DNA of 64,000 nt, taken from NCBI RefSeq assembly GCF_015207605.1, contig NZ_JADEWO010000002.1:233024-297023 (forward strand), read 5' to 3'. This document shows, piece by piece, positions 22,272 through 31,642 of this stretch. Positions within the stretch are counted from its first letter, which is position 1. Each line of letters starts with the position of its first letter. The notes under the pieces are model-generated. The model saw nothing but the letters and a program-made list of their open reading frames with translations, made no database searches and was not told the DNA's origin. The position numbers and the translations under genes were made by a program. The stretch comes from Oculatella sp. LEGE 06141 (GTDB taxonomy: Bacteria > Cyanobacteriota > Cyanobacteriia > Elainellales > Elainellaceae).

Positions 22272-23333
22272 ATGCACTCTTTAAATCAAGGTTTTGGGCG
22301 ATCGATGACGCAGCTTTCACCGATTCATGAGTGGGAACAACGTCGCTCAACAGCGACTAATCATCACAAACAGCGACAGTTTCAGGATTATTTAGCGCTT
22401 TCACAAGAGAACTTAAGGCTGGCAAGGACGATTGGCGATCGGCTTCGAGAAGGAAAGTCTCTTAATGATATCGGGTTAGCACACATGGGATTGTGGCAAC
22501 CGCAGCAAGCGCTGGTCTTTTTCTATCAAGCGCTAACCATTGCTCAGGAATTAAGTGACCAACCGGGTGAAGCGGTCACCTTCAGCAATATTGGTTCTGC
22601 TTATCATCAGGCTGGGCAGCTCTCGCAAGCGCTGGTCTTTCTCAACCGAGCCGTACTCCTGTATCAGACGATCGGCGATCGGCCAGGAGAAGTCATGGCG
22701 CTCAACGATATGGCTTTGGTGTGTGCCCGTTTGGGAGAGCTAAAGCGAGCCTTGTTGCTGAACCATCAAATCCTGGCTGCTCGCAGACAACTGGATGATT
22801 TCTCTGGTGAAGCCGTAACGCTCAACAACATTGGGTTTATCTATAGTGCGTTAGGTCAGCCGGAACAGGCGTTAGAGTTGCTTCGACAGGCGCTGCAAAT
22901 GCACCAGGCTGCCAAAAATAGCGAGGCTGAAGCAATGGTTCTTAATAACATTGCTTCCATCTATCGCGATTTAGAGCAGCCGAAGCAAGCCTTGATTTTA
23001 TACAACCAGGTGCTGCTTGCCTGGAAAGACCTGGGCGATCGCCTCAATGAAGCCTTAACGCTCAATCATATTGGTTGTGCCTATAGCGTCCTGAACGACG
23101 TTAAACAAGCATTGAAGCATTACAACCAGGCCATCGTAATTTACCGCGAGTTGGGTAATCGGTCGGGTGAAATTACAGCCTTGCTCAACATCGGCAATAT
23201 TTACCTTGCTATCCATCAGCGGGATTGGGCACACTCATTCTTTATCTCGGCTCAAAAACTGGTGCCCTTCATTGACGATCCTGCCTTGGCTCAGCAGGTT
23301 CAGGGGCTGGTTGACGCGTCTGCCGATTACTGA
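22272..23333 (+). CDS. tetratricopeptide-repeat protein
   Basis: A soluble 353-residue protein made almost wholly of TPRs of 40 residues (the kinesin-light-chain-like class). The recurring pattern is A-x-x-LNNIG-x-x-Y followed by G-x-x-x-QAL-x-x-x-x-QAL. About seven repeats span residues 55-345. There is no signal peptide, membrane segment or catalytic domain. Such proteins scaffold others, and the partner cannot be read from this locus. An internal ATG at 22305 is an alternative start. Confidence 0.85.
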   Translation: MHSLNQGFGRSMTQLSPIHEWEQRRSTATNHHKQRQFQDYLALSQENLRLARTIGDRLREGKSLNDIGLAHMGLWQPQQALVFFYQALTIAQELSDQPGEAVTFSNIGSAYHQAGQLSQALVFLNRAVLLYQTIGDRPGEVMALNDMALVCARLGELKRALLLNHQILAARRQLDDFSGEAVTLNNIGFIYSALGQPEQALELLRQALQMHQAAKNSEAEAMVLNNIASIYRDLEQPKQALILYNQVLLAWKDLGDRLNEALTLNHIGCAYSVLNDVKQALKHYNQAIVIYRELGNRSGEITALLNIGNIYLAIHQRDWAHSFFISAQKLVPFIDDPALAQQVQGLVDASADY

Positions 23334-23512
23334 GGGAGAAAACCTATTGCCCATCTCTCACCTTTTGTACAAAGAGGGGCGATCGCTCACAATGCCAGAA
23401 TAGGTAATCGGCTATTCGAGGCGCTTGCGACCCTCCTCGCTTCCAACACTATTGCAAGCAACAGATTCTTCAAGGAACCTGTGGGATAGTGACAGGGAAA
23501 CGCTAGAACTCA

Positions 23513-24436
23513 TTGATGATCTGCTTGAAACCAGCACCCTGGAAGGTTGGGCTAATTTTAACCGTTGGCATCCTTTCCGCATCCACGGCTGCTATCTTCA
23601 TTCGTTTAGCACTAGACGCAGCAGAGGTGCAAGGAGTGGGGTTTAGCTTAGTACTGGCCTCATTGCGTCTGAGTTTAGCCGCTCTGTTTCTGCTGCCTGC
23701 CTGGAAAAACTTTCACCCAACCCAATTACGGCGGCAGGCTCCTCTTTACTCGGTGGCTGCCGGGGTCTTTTTAGCTGCCCATTTTGCAACCTGGATTACG
23801 TCACTGTCCTATACGTCGATCGCAGCCTCGACAACGCTAGTGACCACCAACCCCATCTGGGTGGCTCTGCTGTCCTGGCTATGGCTGAAGGAACGGCCAA
23901 CGCTGATTACCGCTAGCGGCATTGGGATAACGTTAGCGGGAGGACTCCTGATCGGGCTGGTAGGGACCGGGACAGAAACAGCCGGCAGTAATCCGTTTTT
24001 GGGTAACGCCCTGGCGTTGGTAGGCGCACTAACTGTGAGCCTTTACTTTGTGTTGGGACGAGAAGCTCAACGGCAAGGGATGAGCATTGGTCATCACGTA
24101 GCGCTGACCTACACAACGGCGGCTTTAATATTGTTGCCGTTGCCCCTGCTATTTCAAACGAGCTATATCGGCCATAGCCGTACGGTTTATCTGTATATTT
24201 TGCTCATGGCCGTCTTTCCGCAACTGATTGGGCATACCAGCTTTAACTGGGCAGTGCGCTGGATTTCACCCACGTTAGTGACGCTAGTGATTTTGGCAGA
24301 ACCTGTTGGATCTAGCATTCTTGGATTCATCGTTTTTCGAGAAAACCCAGGCTTTGTTGTACTGGTGGGTGCGATCGTGATTTTAACGGGCGTTGCGATC
24401 GCAGCGTTTGGCACACGATCGCCTGCTCGGACATAA
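23513..24436 (+). CDS. DMT-superfamily EamA transporter
   Basis: A 307-residue inner-membrane protein with about ten membrane helices in two EamA halves. The first contains ASLRLSLAALFLLPAW and YTSIAASTTLVTTNPIWVALLSW. The second contains NALALVGALTVSLYFVLGR and SPTLVTLVILAEPVGSSILGF. The family exports small metabolites; the substrate is unknown. TTG 23513 or ATG 23516 could be the start, and no strong ribosome-binding site is visible. It is convergent with rpe. Confidence 0.88.
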   Translation: MMICLKPAPWKVGLILTVGILSASTAAIFIRLALDAAEVQGVGFSLVLASLRLSLAALFLLPAWKNFHPTQLRRQAPLYSVAAGVFLAAHFATWITSLSYTSIAASTTLVTTNPIWVALLSWLWLKERPTLITASGIGITLAGGLLIGLVGTGTETAGSNPFLGNALALVGALTVSLYFVLGREAQRQGMSIGHHVALTYTTAALILLPLPLLFQTSYIGHSRTVYLYILLMAVFPQLIGHTSFNWAVRWISPTLVTLVILAEPVGSSILGFIVFRENPGFVVLVGAIVILTGVAIAAFGTRSPART

Positions 24437-24442
24437 ATTGAA

Positions 24443-24465
24443 GGGGCACAGCATAGCTGTACCCC
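24443..24465. terminator. probable bidirectional terminator between EamA gene and rpe
   Basis: GGGGCACAGC and GCTGTACCCC form a 10-bp stem with one C-A mismatch and a 3-base loop. It lies between convergent genes, with AAATTGAA on one side and CATT on the other. It resembles the 22060 terminator in its GGGGCACA arm. Confidence 0.55.
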
Positions 24466-24520
24466 CATTCAGTTGTAACTATTGATGGTGAGTGACCAAT
24501 GGTGTATCAGAACTGCACGA

Positions 24521-25228
24521 TTAGACGGTCGCTAGTTTGGGTTCTGAACGCTTGCTGTTACGAATGCCTTCGATCGCCTCAGCATAATCCTTAGCCTTGA
24601 ACACAGCCGAACCTGCCACGATCGCATTTGCGCCTGCTTCTAAAACCTGCCAGGTATTTCCCGCTTTCAACCCTCCGTCTACTTCAATCCAGGGATCTAA
24701 GCCGCGCTCGTCACACATCTGCCGCAACTTTTGAATTTTGGGCACCATAGACGGAATGAAGCTTTGACCACCAAAACCGGGGTTAACACTCATAATCAGA
24801 ATCAGATCACACAGATCAAGCACATACTCAATCATGTCTAACGACGTACCTGGATTGAGTACAACCCCTGCGACTTTGCCTAACTCTTTGATTTGACCAA
24901 GAGTGCGGTGCAGGTGAGGAGAGGCATTGTGTTCCACATGAACGGTAATATGATCCGCTCCGGCTTTAGCAAAATCCTCAACGTACTTTTCAGGTTCCAC
25001 AATCATCAGGTGGACATCAAGGGGTTTTTGAGTCAGGGGACGGATGGCTTCCACAATTAGCGGGCCAATGGTGATATTCGGCACAAAACGGCCATCCATC
25101 ACATCCACATGAATCCAATCTGCACCAGCTTGGTCAACTGCTTTGATTTCTTCCCCCAGACGACTGAAATCTGCTGATAGGATAGATGGAGCAACAACGA
25201 TTGGTTTTCGAGATAGGCTTTGGGTCAT
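24521..25228 (-). CDS. rpe: ribulose-phosphate 3-epimerase
   Basis: Interconverts ribulose-5-phosphate and xylulose-5-phosphate in the Calvin cycle and pentose-phosphate pathway. It is a 235-residue TIM barrel with a metal site and acid/base residues in [40 protein letters not shown] and [11 protein letters not shown] chose ATG 25228, which has GGAGGAGAG upstream; the frame to 25279 adds residues unlike the family. It is divergent from the subtilase gene. Confidence 0.97.
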   Translation of the reverse strand: MTQSLSRKPIVVAPSILSADFSRLGEEIKAVDQAGADWIHVDVMDGRFVPNITIGPLIVEAIRPLTQKPLDVHLMIVEPEKYVEDFAKAGADHITVHVEHNASPHLHRTLGQIKELGKVAGVVLNPGTSLDMIEYVLDLCDLILIMSVNPGFGGQSFIPSMVPKIQKLRQMCDERGLDPWIEVDGGLKAGNTWQVLEAGANAIVAGSAVFKAKDYAEAIEGIRNSKRSEPKLATV

Positions 25229-25356
25229 GGCTTGAGATCTCTCCTCCTGCGTCCTGTCTTGTAACCTTAAGTTTAACAATAAGGTGTTCCTCGCGCTTGA
25301 CCCTTCGATCCCCAGGGCATCGTTCCTTCATTCAAAATTTATGTGGAGATATGTCC

Positions 25357-26970
25357 ATGTCTCAGCGACAGATGGCTAAACGTTTGGTGTGGTGGTTTGG
25401 AGGGATTAGCCTCTCTTTAATTACAGTTCCAGCGATAGCCCTGGTTAATTCAGTTGGAGAGGCGGGCATTGATGCACGCAGGCTTCACCAAGAGCCTTAT
25501 AACTTGACCGGACGTAAGATTGCGATCGGCCAAGTGGAAATCGGTCGCCCTGGCCGGTTTGGCCTAGATAAAGCCTCTGCAAACAACCTGGTTGTGAAAG
25601 TGGCGCAGCTTTTCTTTCGAGACGGCCCTGCTCGCCCTAACGACCTGGTTGATGGTCATGCGACTAATGTTGCCAGCGTGATGATCAGCACCGACAAGTA
25701 TCTAACTGGTGTAGCTCCCGATGCCATGCTGTTTTCATCGGCTGTTGGCATGGTGCGGCGCAGCGGTCAACCGCAGGAATGTCTGGCTTCACAGACGGTC
25801 GCATTACAAAACGGGGAAGACGTTCGGGCGACGAATTTTAGTTTTGGCGAATCGCTGGTGCAAGATCCGCGTCCCAATGCGGTGTTGGATGGAAATGCGC
25901 TGTTAACCCAATGTGTTGATTGGTCCGCTTCTGTTCACGATGTACTGTATGTGATCGCGGGTAATCAAGGGCGAGGCGGCATTCCGATTCCAACTGATAA
26001 CTTTAATGGGGTCAACGTTGCTAATTCGACTCAGGTAGATGGCAAGTTTGTCAAAGTCGATTTCTCCAATTTGGGTAGTGATGCGGGGTTAATTGTTGGC
26101 CGCTCCCCGGAGACTGAGAGCAATGTCGGTGCTCGTCGCTCCATTAGTTTGGTTGCACCTGGTACGAATTTAGAGATGATCAACCCAGATGGCACCATGA
26201 CTCGCGCCACGGGTACGAGTTTTTCTGCACCGCATGTAACAGCCTCTGTAGCATTGCTTCAAGAGTATGGCGATCGCCAACTGCGGACTCAGCAAGCCAA
26301 TTGGAGCCTTGATTCTCGCCGACATGAAGTCACCAAAGCCGTCTTGATGAACTCGGCAGACAAAATCGAAGATGCTGGAGATGGGCTGCGGTTGGGCATG
26401 ACTAGAACGGTTGTCACCCAAAACAATCGCAGTTGGCTTGATTCTGATGCGTATAGCGATCGCAGCATTCCGCTGGATAACCAGCTTGGAACCGGACACC
26501 TCAACGTCATGCGGGCATATGAGCAGTTCAGCCCCGGCCAGTGGAATCCGGAGTCCCCTGTGCCTGCTGTGGGTTGGGATTACCGGACGGTGGGTACAAC
26601 GGATGCAGCGCCACGCTATCGAGATTATGTGTTTGAACAGCCTCTTCAGGGCGGTAGCTTTGTCGCCGCAACGCTGGCCTGGGATCGTAAAGTGACCTTG
26701 CAGGATCAGAATCAAAACAAGCTGTTTGAAGTAGAAGAGACGTTTGCAGATCAAGGTCTCAACAATTTAGATATCTATTTAATGCGGGCTGAGGATAATG
26801 ATACGGGCAACAGCATTTGGTCTTCTGTTAGCCAGGTAGACAGCACCGAACATATTTTTCATGCTGTACCTGAAACCGGACGATACAAAATTCGAGTGGT
26901 GTATCGCGATCGTGCTAACGACCCCAGCCAGCCCTACGCACTAGCATGGTGGACGCTGCCTGCCCGCTAA
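25357..26970 (+). CDS. secreted subtilisin-like (S8) protein with Glu in place of the catalytic Asp
   Basis: A 537-residue protein. ATG 25357 has GGAG eight bases upstream; the ATG at 25351 is too close to it. An N-terminal hydrophobic segment (LVWWFGGISLSLITVPAIALV) acts as signal peptide. The S8 fold shows His101 (DGHATNVA), oxyanion Asn203 (VIAGNQG) and Ser288 (GTSFSAPHV). At the Asp position the motif reads VEIG (Glu61) instead of the usual DTG or DSG. The C-terminal ~150 residues are a beta-rich region. Activity is therefore uncertain: it may be an altered protease or a non-peptidase homologue. Confidence 0.85.
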   Translation: MSQRQMAKRLVWWFGGISLSLITVPAIALVNSVGEAGIDARRLHQEPYNLTGRKIAIGQVEIGRPGRFGLDKASANNLVVKVAQLFFRDGPARPNDLVDGHATNVASVMISTDKYLTGVAPDAMLFSSAVGMVRRSGQPQECLASQTVALQNGEDVRATNFSFGESLVQDPRPNAVLDGNALLTQCVDWSASVHDVLYVIAGNQGRGGIPIPTDNFNGVNVANSTQVDGKFVKVDFSNLGSDAGLIVGRSPETESNVGARRSISLVAPGTNLEMINPDGTMTRATGTSFSAPHVTASVALLQEYGDRQLRTQQANWSLDSRRHEVTKAVLMNSADKIEDAGDGLRLGMTRTVVTQNNRSWLDSDAYSDRSIPLDNQLGTGHLNVMRAYEQFSPGQWNPESPVPAVGWDYRTVGTTDAAPRYRDYVFEQPLQGGSFVAATLAWDRKVTLQDQNQNKLFEVEETFADQGLNNLDIYLMRAEDNDTGNSIWSSVSQVDSTEHIFHAVPETGRYKIRVVYRDRANDPSQPYALAWWTLPAR

Positions 26971-27444
26971 CTAAAACAGGTGGCTCCATTCTCCATCCCA
27001 ACAGTGGTTGTCTTGCCATTCTCTGCCGGACTGATGGCAGTCTGTTTCGGTTTGAATCCAGGGAACAATGGTTGGATGAACCTCAGATGATTTCTGGGAA
27101 CGCAGAGTGGTTTGTGAACGAGACGAGGTACCAAAGAAGGCCGCCGTACCCAACAGCAACAGGCCAGCCATAACACCCGCCAGGAGACGAGGTTGGCGAA
27201 GTTGTCCTGCGCGAATTCGTTGGCGCGATCGTTTTTCTGAGCCTGCCAGGAAGACTAGATAAAACCCTCGTTCTGGAAAGGGAATAGAAAGCCGGATGTC
27301 TACCGTGTGAGACTTCCACTTGAGCTGGTGGATGGCTAGCTTGAGTGCTTCAAGTTGATAGGGAGTGAAGGTTGCCGCAGCCTCCGGTGCAATACGAGCA
27401 ATCATTTTCTCAAACAAGGGATCAGTTTTTGTCGAAGCAGTCAT
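26971..27444 (-). CDS. conserved hypothetical single-pass membrane protein
   Basis: A 157-residue protein with a soluble N-terminal ~85 residues (helix-rich, PYQLEALKLAIHQLKWKSHTVD) that contains the segment IRLSIPFPERGFYLVFLAGSEKRS. One membrane helix follows (LLAGVMAGLLLLGTAAFF). The short outer tail ends with a Cys pair in CHQSGREWQDNHCWDGEWS. I know of no assigned function. Its stop directly abuts the stop of the convergent subtilase gene with no spacer. Confidence 0.75.
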   Translation of the reverse strand: MTASTKTDPLFEKMIARIAPEAAATFTPYQLEALKLAIHQLKWKSHTVDIRLSIPFPERGFYLVFLAGSEKRSRQRIRAGQLRQPRLLAGVMAGLLLLGTAAFFGTSSRSQTTLRSQKSSEVHPTIVPWIQTETDCHQSGREWQDNHCWDGEWSHLF

Positions 27445-27951
27445 ACGTTCAGCCTGTGGCTAAGGGGGTTAAATAATGGTTTGGATGGTAGAGCCCCTTC
27501 GTCAGAATCTTTTTGACGGCGATTCTGTTTTGCCATATGTGGACAGACTTGAGCCGCTTCCTGTTGCTGTTGGATGACACGGCACATAAGGGCGACCTGA
27601 TTACAATCCTATTGAAACCGCTGATCAGCGTAAATTTCCTCTGGAGAATTGCCTAATTCTGGTCTGGATCTGCTCAGCCTTACTGAGGAAGTCTCTGAAG
27701 GCTTCCTCGTATGCTTATGGCTCTACTTCATAGCTTTTTAACGCCATATCAGCAGCTCGCAACGATTCCAGTGTTGCTCAATGCTCAAAAAATCAAGTTG
27801 GATGAACCTACGGAACGTCCGGCTGGGGATGAGAAGGTGATATAACCCGATGAGCTGGCTCTGGGGGTTAGTTGCTAAAACCGTAACCTTAATGCTCCTG
27901 GTCTTTTGTGATGCCATCGTGAGAGTAATCGGATCAATGAGGTGAGGATCA
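27445..27951. other. 507-base intergenic region upstream of the serpin gene
   Basis: Divergent upstream region of the 157-residue membrane protein and the serpin. A weak hairpin GAGGAAG / CTTCCTC (27685-27708) is present. I see no gene and could not fix a promoter. Confidence 0.5.
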
Positions 27952-29241
27952 ATGAACAGACAAAGGCTAAGCTGCTTGAGCCTGCTTCTGTCAATCAGCA
28001 TTGGCACCCTGGGACTGCTCAACTCCCTATCGACACAACAGACTCAAGCTACCGCTCACCCTCAACTTCAGGTATCCACTGAGGAGACTCAAGTAATGGC
28101 TCAAATTCGACCAGATGAGGTGGACTCTAGACTGGTTGCTGCCAACACTCGGTTTGGCTTCAATTTGTTCGCGCAGACCGTACAGCAAGAACCTGACAGC
28201 AATGTATTAATTTCTCCTTCCAGTGTGGCGATCGCGCTGGCAATGGCCTATAACGGTGCGAACGGAGAAACCCAACAGGCAATGGCGAACGCTCTGGAGT
28301 TGCAGGACATTTCCCTGGAGGAGCTAAACCAAGCCAATGCTGCACTAAAGCGATCTCTAGAAACTGCTGATCCGGCTGTGAAACTGGCGATCGCCAACTC
28401 GCTTTGGGTTAGAGAAGATGTCTCCTTTAGTCCAGAATTTTTGCAGCGGAACCGAGACTTCTATGAAGCGGAGGTGGAGTCGCTAGCTTTTAGCAATCCG
28501 AGTGCGCCCCAGCGCATCAATGCCTGGGTCGATCAACAGACCGAAGGCAAAATCCCTGAAATTATTGACAGCATTAATCCAGATGACATCCTGTTCTTGA
28601 TTAATGCCATTTACTTTAAAGGAACATGGTCTCAAGCTTTTAATCCGAATGCCACAGTCGATCGCCCCTTTCAACTGGTAGATGGTTCTCAGAAGCAACA
28701 TCCTATGATGGTGCAGCGACAGACGTATCGCTACCTCGAAACGGCGCAATTTCAAGCGGTGAGTTTGCCATATGGTGATGGACGACTCAGTATGTATGTG
28801 TTCCTGCCCAACCAAAACAGCGATTTAGGAGCGTTCTATAACCAGTTGACTGCCGAGAATTGGGACGAGTGGATGCGGCAATTTAACACGCAACCAGGCT
28901 CGCTACAACTGCCCCGCTTTAAGGTGGAATACAGTGCTACCTTGAACAACGTTCTCTCTGAATTGGGCATGAATACCGCATTTGAACCAACACGGGCAGA
29001 TTTTTCCGGGATTAGTGCTGCAAGTACCTACATCAGCCGCGTTCAGCATAAGACGTTTATGGAAGTCAATGAGGAAGGGACGGAAGCCGCGGCAGTGACC
29101 TCGATTGCGATGGTTGCTATGTCCGCACCCTCGGAACAGCCGTTTCAAATGGTGGTCGATCGCCCATTTTTCTATGCGATTCGAGATAACCAAACCGCCA
29201 CCATTCTATTTATGGGGTCAATGGTCAATCCAGACATTTGA
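27952..29241 (+). CDS. secreted serpin (serine protease inhibitor)
   Basis: A 429-residue bacterial serpin. Residues 1-35 look like a signal peptide (LSCLSLLLSISIGTLGLL) followed by a short linker. The serpin fold shows NVLISPSSVAIALAMAYNGA, FLINAIYFKGTWSQAF and the C-terminal VDRPFFYAIRDNQTATILFMG. The hinge EEGTEAAAVT (374-383) has the small residues required for loop insertion, so it should be inhibitory. Counting from the hinge as in alpha-1-antitrypsin puts P1-P1' at Met390-Ser391, which predicts elastase-, chymotrypsin- or subtilisin-like targets. The gene lies 1 kb from the subtilisin-like gene. Confidence 0.95.
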   Translation: MNRQRLSCLSLLLSISIGTLGLLNSLSTQQTQATAHPQLQVSTEETQVMAQIRPDEVDSRLVAANTRFGFNLFAQTVQQEPDSNVLISPSSVAIALAMAYNGANGETQQAMANALELQDISLEELNQANAALKRSLETADPAVKLAIANSLWVREDVSFSPEFLQRNRDFYEAEVESLAFSNPSAPQRINAWVDQQTEGKIPEIIDSINPDDILFLINAIYFKGTWSQAFNPNATVDRPFQLVDGSQKQHPMMVQRQTYRYLETAQFQAVSLPYGDGRLSMYVFLPNQNSDLGAFYNQLTAENWDEWMRQFNTQPGSLQLPRFKVEYSATLNNVLSELGMNTAFEPTRADFSGISAASTYISRVQHKTFMEVNEEGTEAAAVTSIAMVAMSAPSEQPFQMVVDRPFFYAIRDNQTATILFMGSMVNPDI

Positions 29242-29272
29242 AGACGCGAACCGCCTGGGTGATGCCAGAGAA

Positions 29273-29298
29273 TTGTTCAGCGTTGTGAACAAATTTTT
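29273..29298 (+). terminator. candidate intrinsic terminator after the serpin gene
   Basis: TTGTTCA and TGAACAA form a 7-bp stem with a 6-base loop, followed by AATTTTT. It starts 32 bases after the serpin stop. Confidence 0.6.
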
Positions 29299-29462
29299 GA
29301 TACAAACCTGGAAAATTCTTGAGATTTGTAGAGTATAGTGCGATATTCCAGAAGAATTCATCGAAAGTGCATTTAGTCATTTAGCAGAGAAACCGTGCGA
29401 CACGTGGCACAAAACACCGTGAGAGTGTGGTGCAGGTGCCACTATTCCGGGAAGTCTAACTC

Positions 29463-29846
29463 ATGTCTCTATGGCCTTATCCAGCTATGAAAAGCGTAGA
29501 TCCCTTTGAAAACAAAGATGTTGAGCATTTGCAGATCTTCATTTACCTGATCCCAGTGATCGGGTTTTTTCCGGCCATTTGGACGCTGTATCGCCACAAT
29601 GGTAGCCGCGCCCAACGGGTCGCCAGTCGCTTAGCCGTGACACTGGCGCTGGGATGGATTTTGGGGTACTTCTTGCTAGGGGTTGGTGCCCACGCTACTG
29701 ATGGCCAGACCCTTCGGCTACTCATTGTCAGTAGCTTACTCACATCGGGCTATTTTTTAGCGAATATCTGGCTCATGGTGCGGTTATGGCAGCGTAAATC
29801 TCTCTGGCTTCCCGGAGTGAGTTCGTTGAGCAGTCGCCTGCCTTAG
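29463..29846 (+). CDS. small conserved membrane protein
   Basis: A 127-residue protein with three hydrophobic segments: FIYLIPVIGFFPAIWTLY, LAVTLALGWILGYFLLGVGA and LIVSSLLTSGYFLANIWLMV. The topology recalls DUF4870-like small membrane proteins, but I cannot assign the family. An internal ATG at 29487 (MKSVDPFENKD) is an equally good start. It is followed, same strand, by the LCP ligase gene. Confidence 0.65.
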   Translation: MSLWPYPAMKSVDPFENKDVEHLQIFIYLIPVIGFFPAIWTLYRHNGSRAQRVASRLAVTLALGWILGYFLLGVGAHATDGQTLRLLIVSSLLTSGYFLANIWLMVRLWQRKSLWLPGVSSLSSRLP

Positions 29847-30103
29847 CGGGTTACACCCATCGTGGTGAATGGCGAACGGTGTAGAAGACGATACACCGCT
29901 GGCTCACATCAAAGTTGAATACCATTGCAGACGGCCTGACCATCTTCTCTGAGATAACCCGGAATTAATCTGGGAGCCGTTGAAGTTATAGGAAAAGAAA
30001 GTAGAATCTGAGCGAAATAGAAGGATTTGGTTGACAGCAGGGTGAATTCTAGCAACAAACCGTCTATAGTGTCTCCAGTTTCCGTTGTTGTCGGCTCTAG
30101 TGC

Positions 30104-31522
30104 GTGTTGAGGAAGTTTGTGGTACCCCCAAAAGTTTCTAATCTGCGTCCGATTTCACCGCAACCTCCCCGTCAATCACCCAAGTCCAAAAAGCTGCGGT
30201 GGATGTGGATGATGTTAGGGTTAGGCGGTGTGGCAGTGGCATCAGCAACCGCAGGTGCGTTGCTTGCCGTGTCGATCGCCAGCACGCCATTATTACAAAG
30301 CGATCTGACGGCTGAAGAGGCGGAGGTGTTTAATCAGGGCGATCGCATTTCGACTGGAATGAACTTTCGTCTGCCGCAATTGACGCGCCCCGTCAACATT
30401 TTGGTGTTGGGAATTAAAGTCATCAGTGCCGATCTGGAAGAGCCTCCTGATGAGGTAAGAGACCTGGGGTATCATGCTCTGGTCAATTCGTTTGAAGGTC
30501 TCTCAGATACGATGCTGCTGCTGCGCTTCGATCCGCAGAGTAAGCATCTGGCCGTGCTTTCGATTCCGCGAGATACTCGAACCTGGGTAGATGGGGTTGG
30601 CACCACCAAGCTGAACGAAGCCAATGTGTATGGAGGGCCAGCATTGACGGCAACCGCCACCAGTGAATTGCTAGATGGGGTGAGCATCGATCGCTACATT
30701 CGGATCAATGTGCAAGGGGTAGAAAAGCTAATTGATGCCCTGGGCGGTGTCAAAGTCTATGTGCCTCAAGACATGAAGTATACCGATGAAAGTCAACATC
30801 TCTACATTGACTTGAAAGAGGGAGAGCAGCAGCTCAATGGCGACCAGGCGATGCAGTTTCTTCGCTTTCGCTATGACCAGAACGGCGACATTGGTCGAGT
30901 TCAGCGGCAGCAGATGTTAATGAGATCGCTATTAGAGCAGGCGTTGAACCCGGCTACGATCGCCCGAGCGCCTCAAATTCTTTCTGTGATTCAATCCAAC
31001 GTGGATACTAATTTGAGTGTTGAGGAACTGCTGGCCTTGGTGGGCTTTGCGTCTCAAACCAATCGCTCGAATGTGCAAATGCTGATGGTGCCTGGAGACT
31101 TTAGCTCTCCCAGTGAATTTGAGCTGAGCTACTGGCTGCCCAACCACGATCGCATCTCGGAAATGATGAATCGCTATTTTGATATTGGCACAACCTATGC
31201 CTATGACGATCGCTCTACCTACTCAGATTATCTAAGGGTGGCTATTCAAGACAGCACTGACGATGCAGATGCCGTTGACCACCTGATTGGCACGCTACAC
31301 GATCAGGGATATGGCAATGTTTATGTCGCTAATCCCTGGCAAGAGCGGCTAACTGTAACGCGGATTATTGCCCAGCAAGGTGATAGTGAAAGTGCGGAAG
31401 CGATTCGCCAGGCACTGGGGTTCGGCGAAGTCCGGATTGAAAGTACTGGTAGCCTGCGCTCTGATATCACGATTCAGTTAGGGCAAGACTGGCTCCGCCA
31501 AGAAGCGGGAAGTCTCTACTGA
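30104..31522 (+). CDS. LytR-CpsA-Psr (LCP) family cell-wall glycopolymer ligase
   Basis: LCP proteins transfer polymers from lipid carriers to peptidoglycan or other acceptors at the outer face of the membrane. Order: Pro-rich cytoplasmic segment, one membrane helix near residues 35-65, LCP domain with NILVLGIKV, GLSDTMLLLRFDP, LSIPRDTRTW and FLRFRYDQNGDIGRVQRQQ (the Arg and Asp residues bind the pyrophosphate), then a C-terminal LytR_C domain (about 375-465). The start is uncertain: GTG 30104, TTG 30107 or GTG 30119, each with poor ribosome-binding context. Confidence 0.9.
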   Translation: MLRKFVVPPKVSNLRPISPQPPRQSPKSKKLRWMWMMLGLGGVAVASATAGALLAVSIASTPLLQSDLTAEEAEVFNQGDRISTGMNFRLPQLTRPVNILVLGIKVISADLEEPPDEVRDLGYHALVNSFEGLSDTMLLLRFDPQSKHLAVLSIPRDTRTWVDGVGTTKLNEANVYGGPALTATATSELLDGVSIDRYIRINVQGVEKLIDALGGVKVYVPQDMKYTDESQHLYIDLKEGEQQLNGDQAMQFLRFRYDQNGDIGRVQRQQMLMRSLLEQALNPATIARAPQILSVIQSNVDTNLSVEELLALVGFASQTNRSNVQMLMVPGDFSSPSEFELSYWLPNHDRISEMMNRYFDIGTTYAYDDRSTYSDYLRVAIQDSTDDADAVDHLIGTLHDQGYGNVYVANPWQERLTVTRIIAQQGDSESAEAIRQALGFGEVRIESTGSLRSDITIQLGQDWLRQEAGSLY

Positions 31523-31642
31523 CGTTTCGACCAAGGATGGTGAACAACCTGCAACGTTGCAGCGTCCCTACCGGGTCAGTTACACCTGACTGAATGGACG
31601 ATTCCAAGCCTGCTCGCGTGACCAACTGCATCCGTTTACGTA

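Noticed and set aside
26170..26754. 194-residue minus-strand frame inside the subtilase gene
   Set aside because: Antisense to a clear gene; composition fits a shadow frame.
27738..28022. 94-residue minus-strand frame upstream of and overlapping the serpin
   Set aside because: Overlaps the serpin signal peptide region and lacks any family resemblance.
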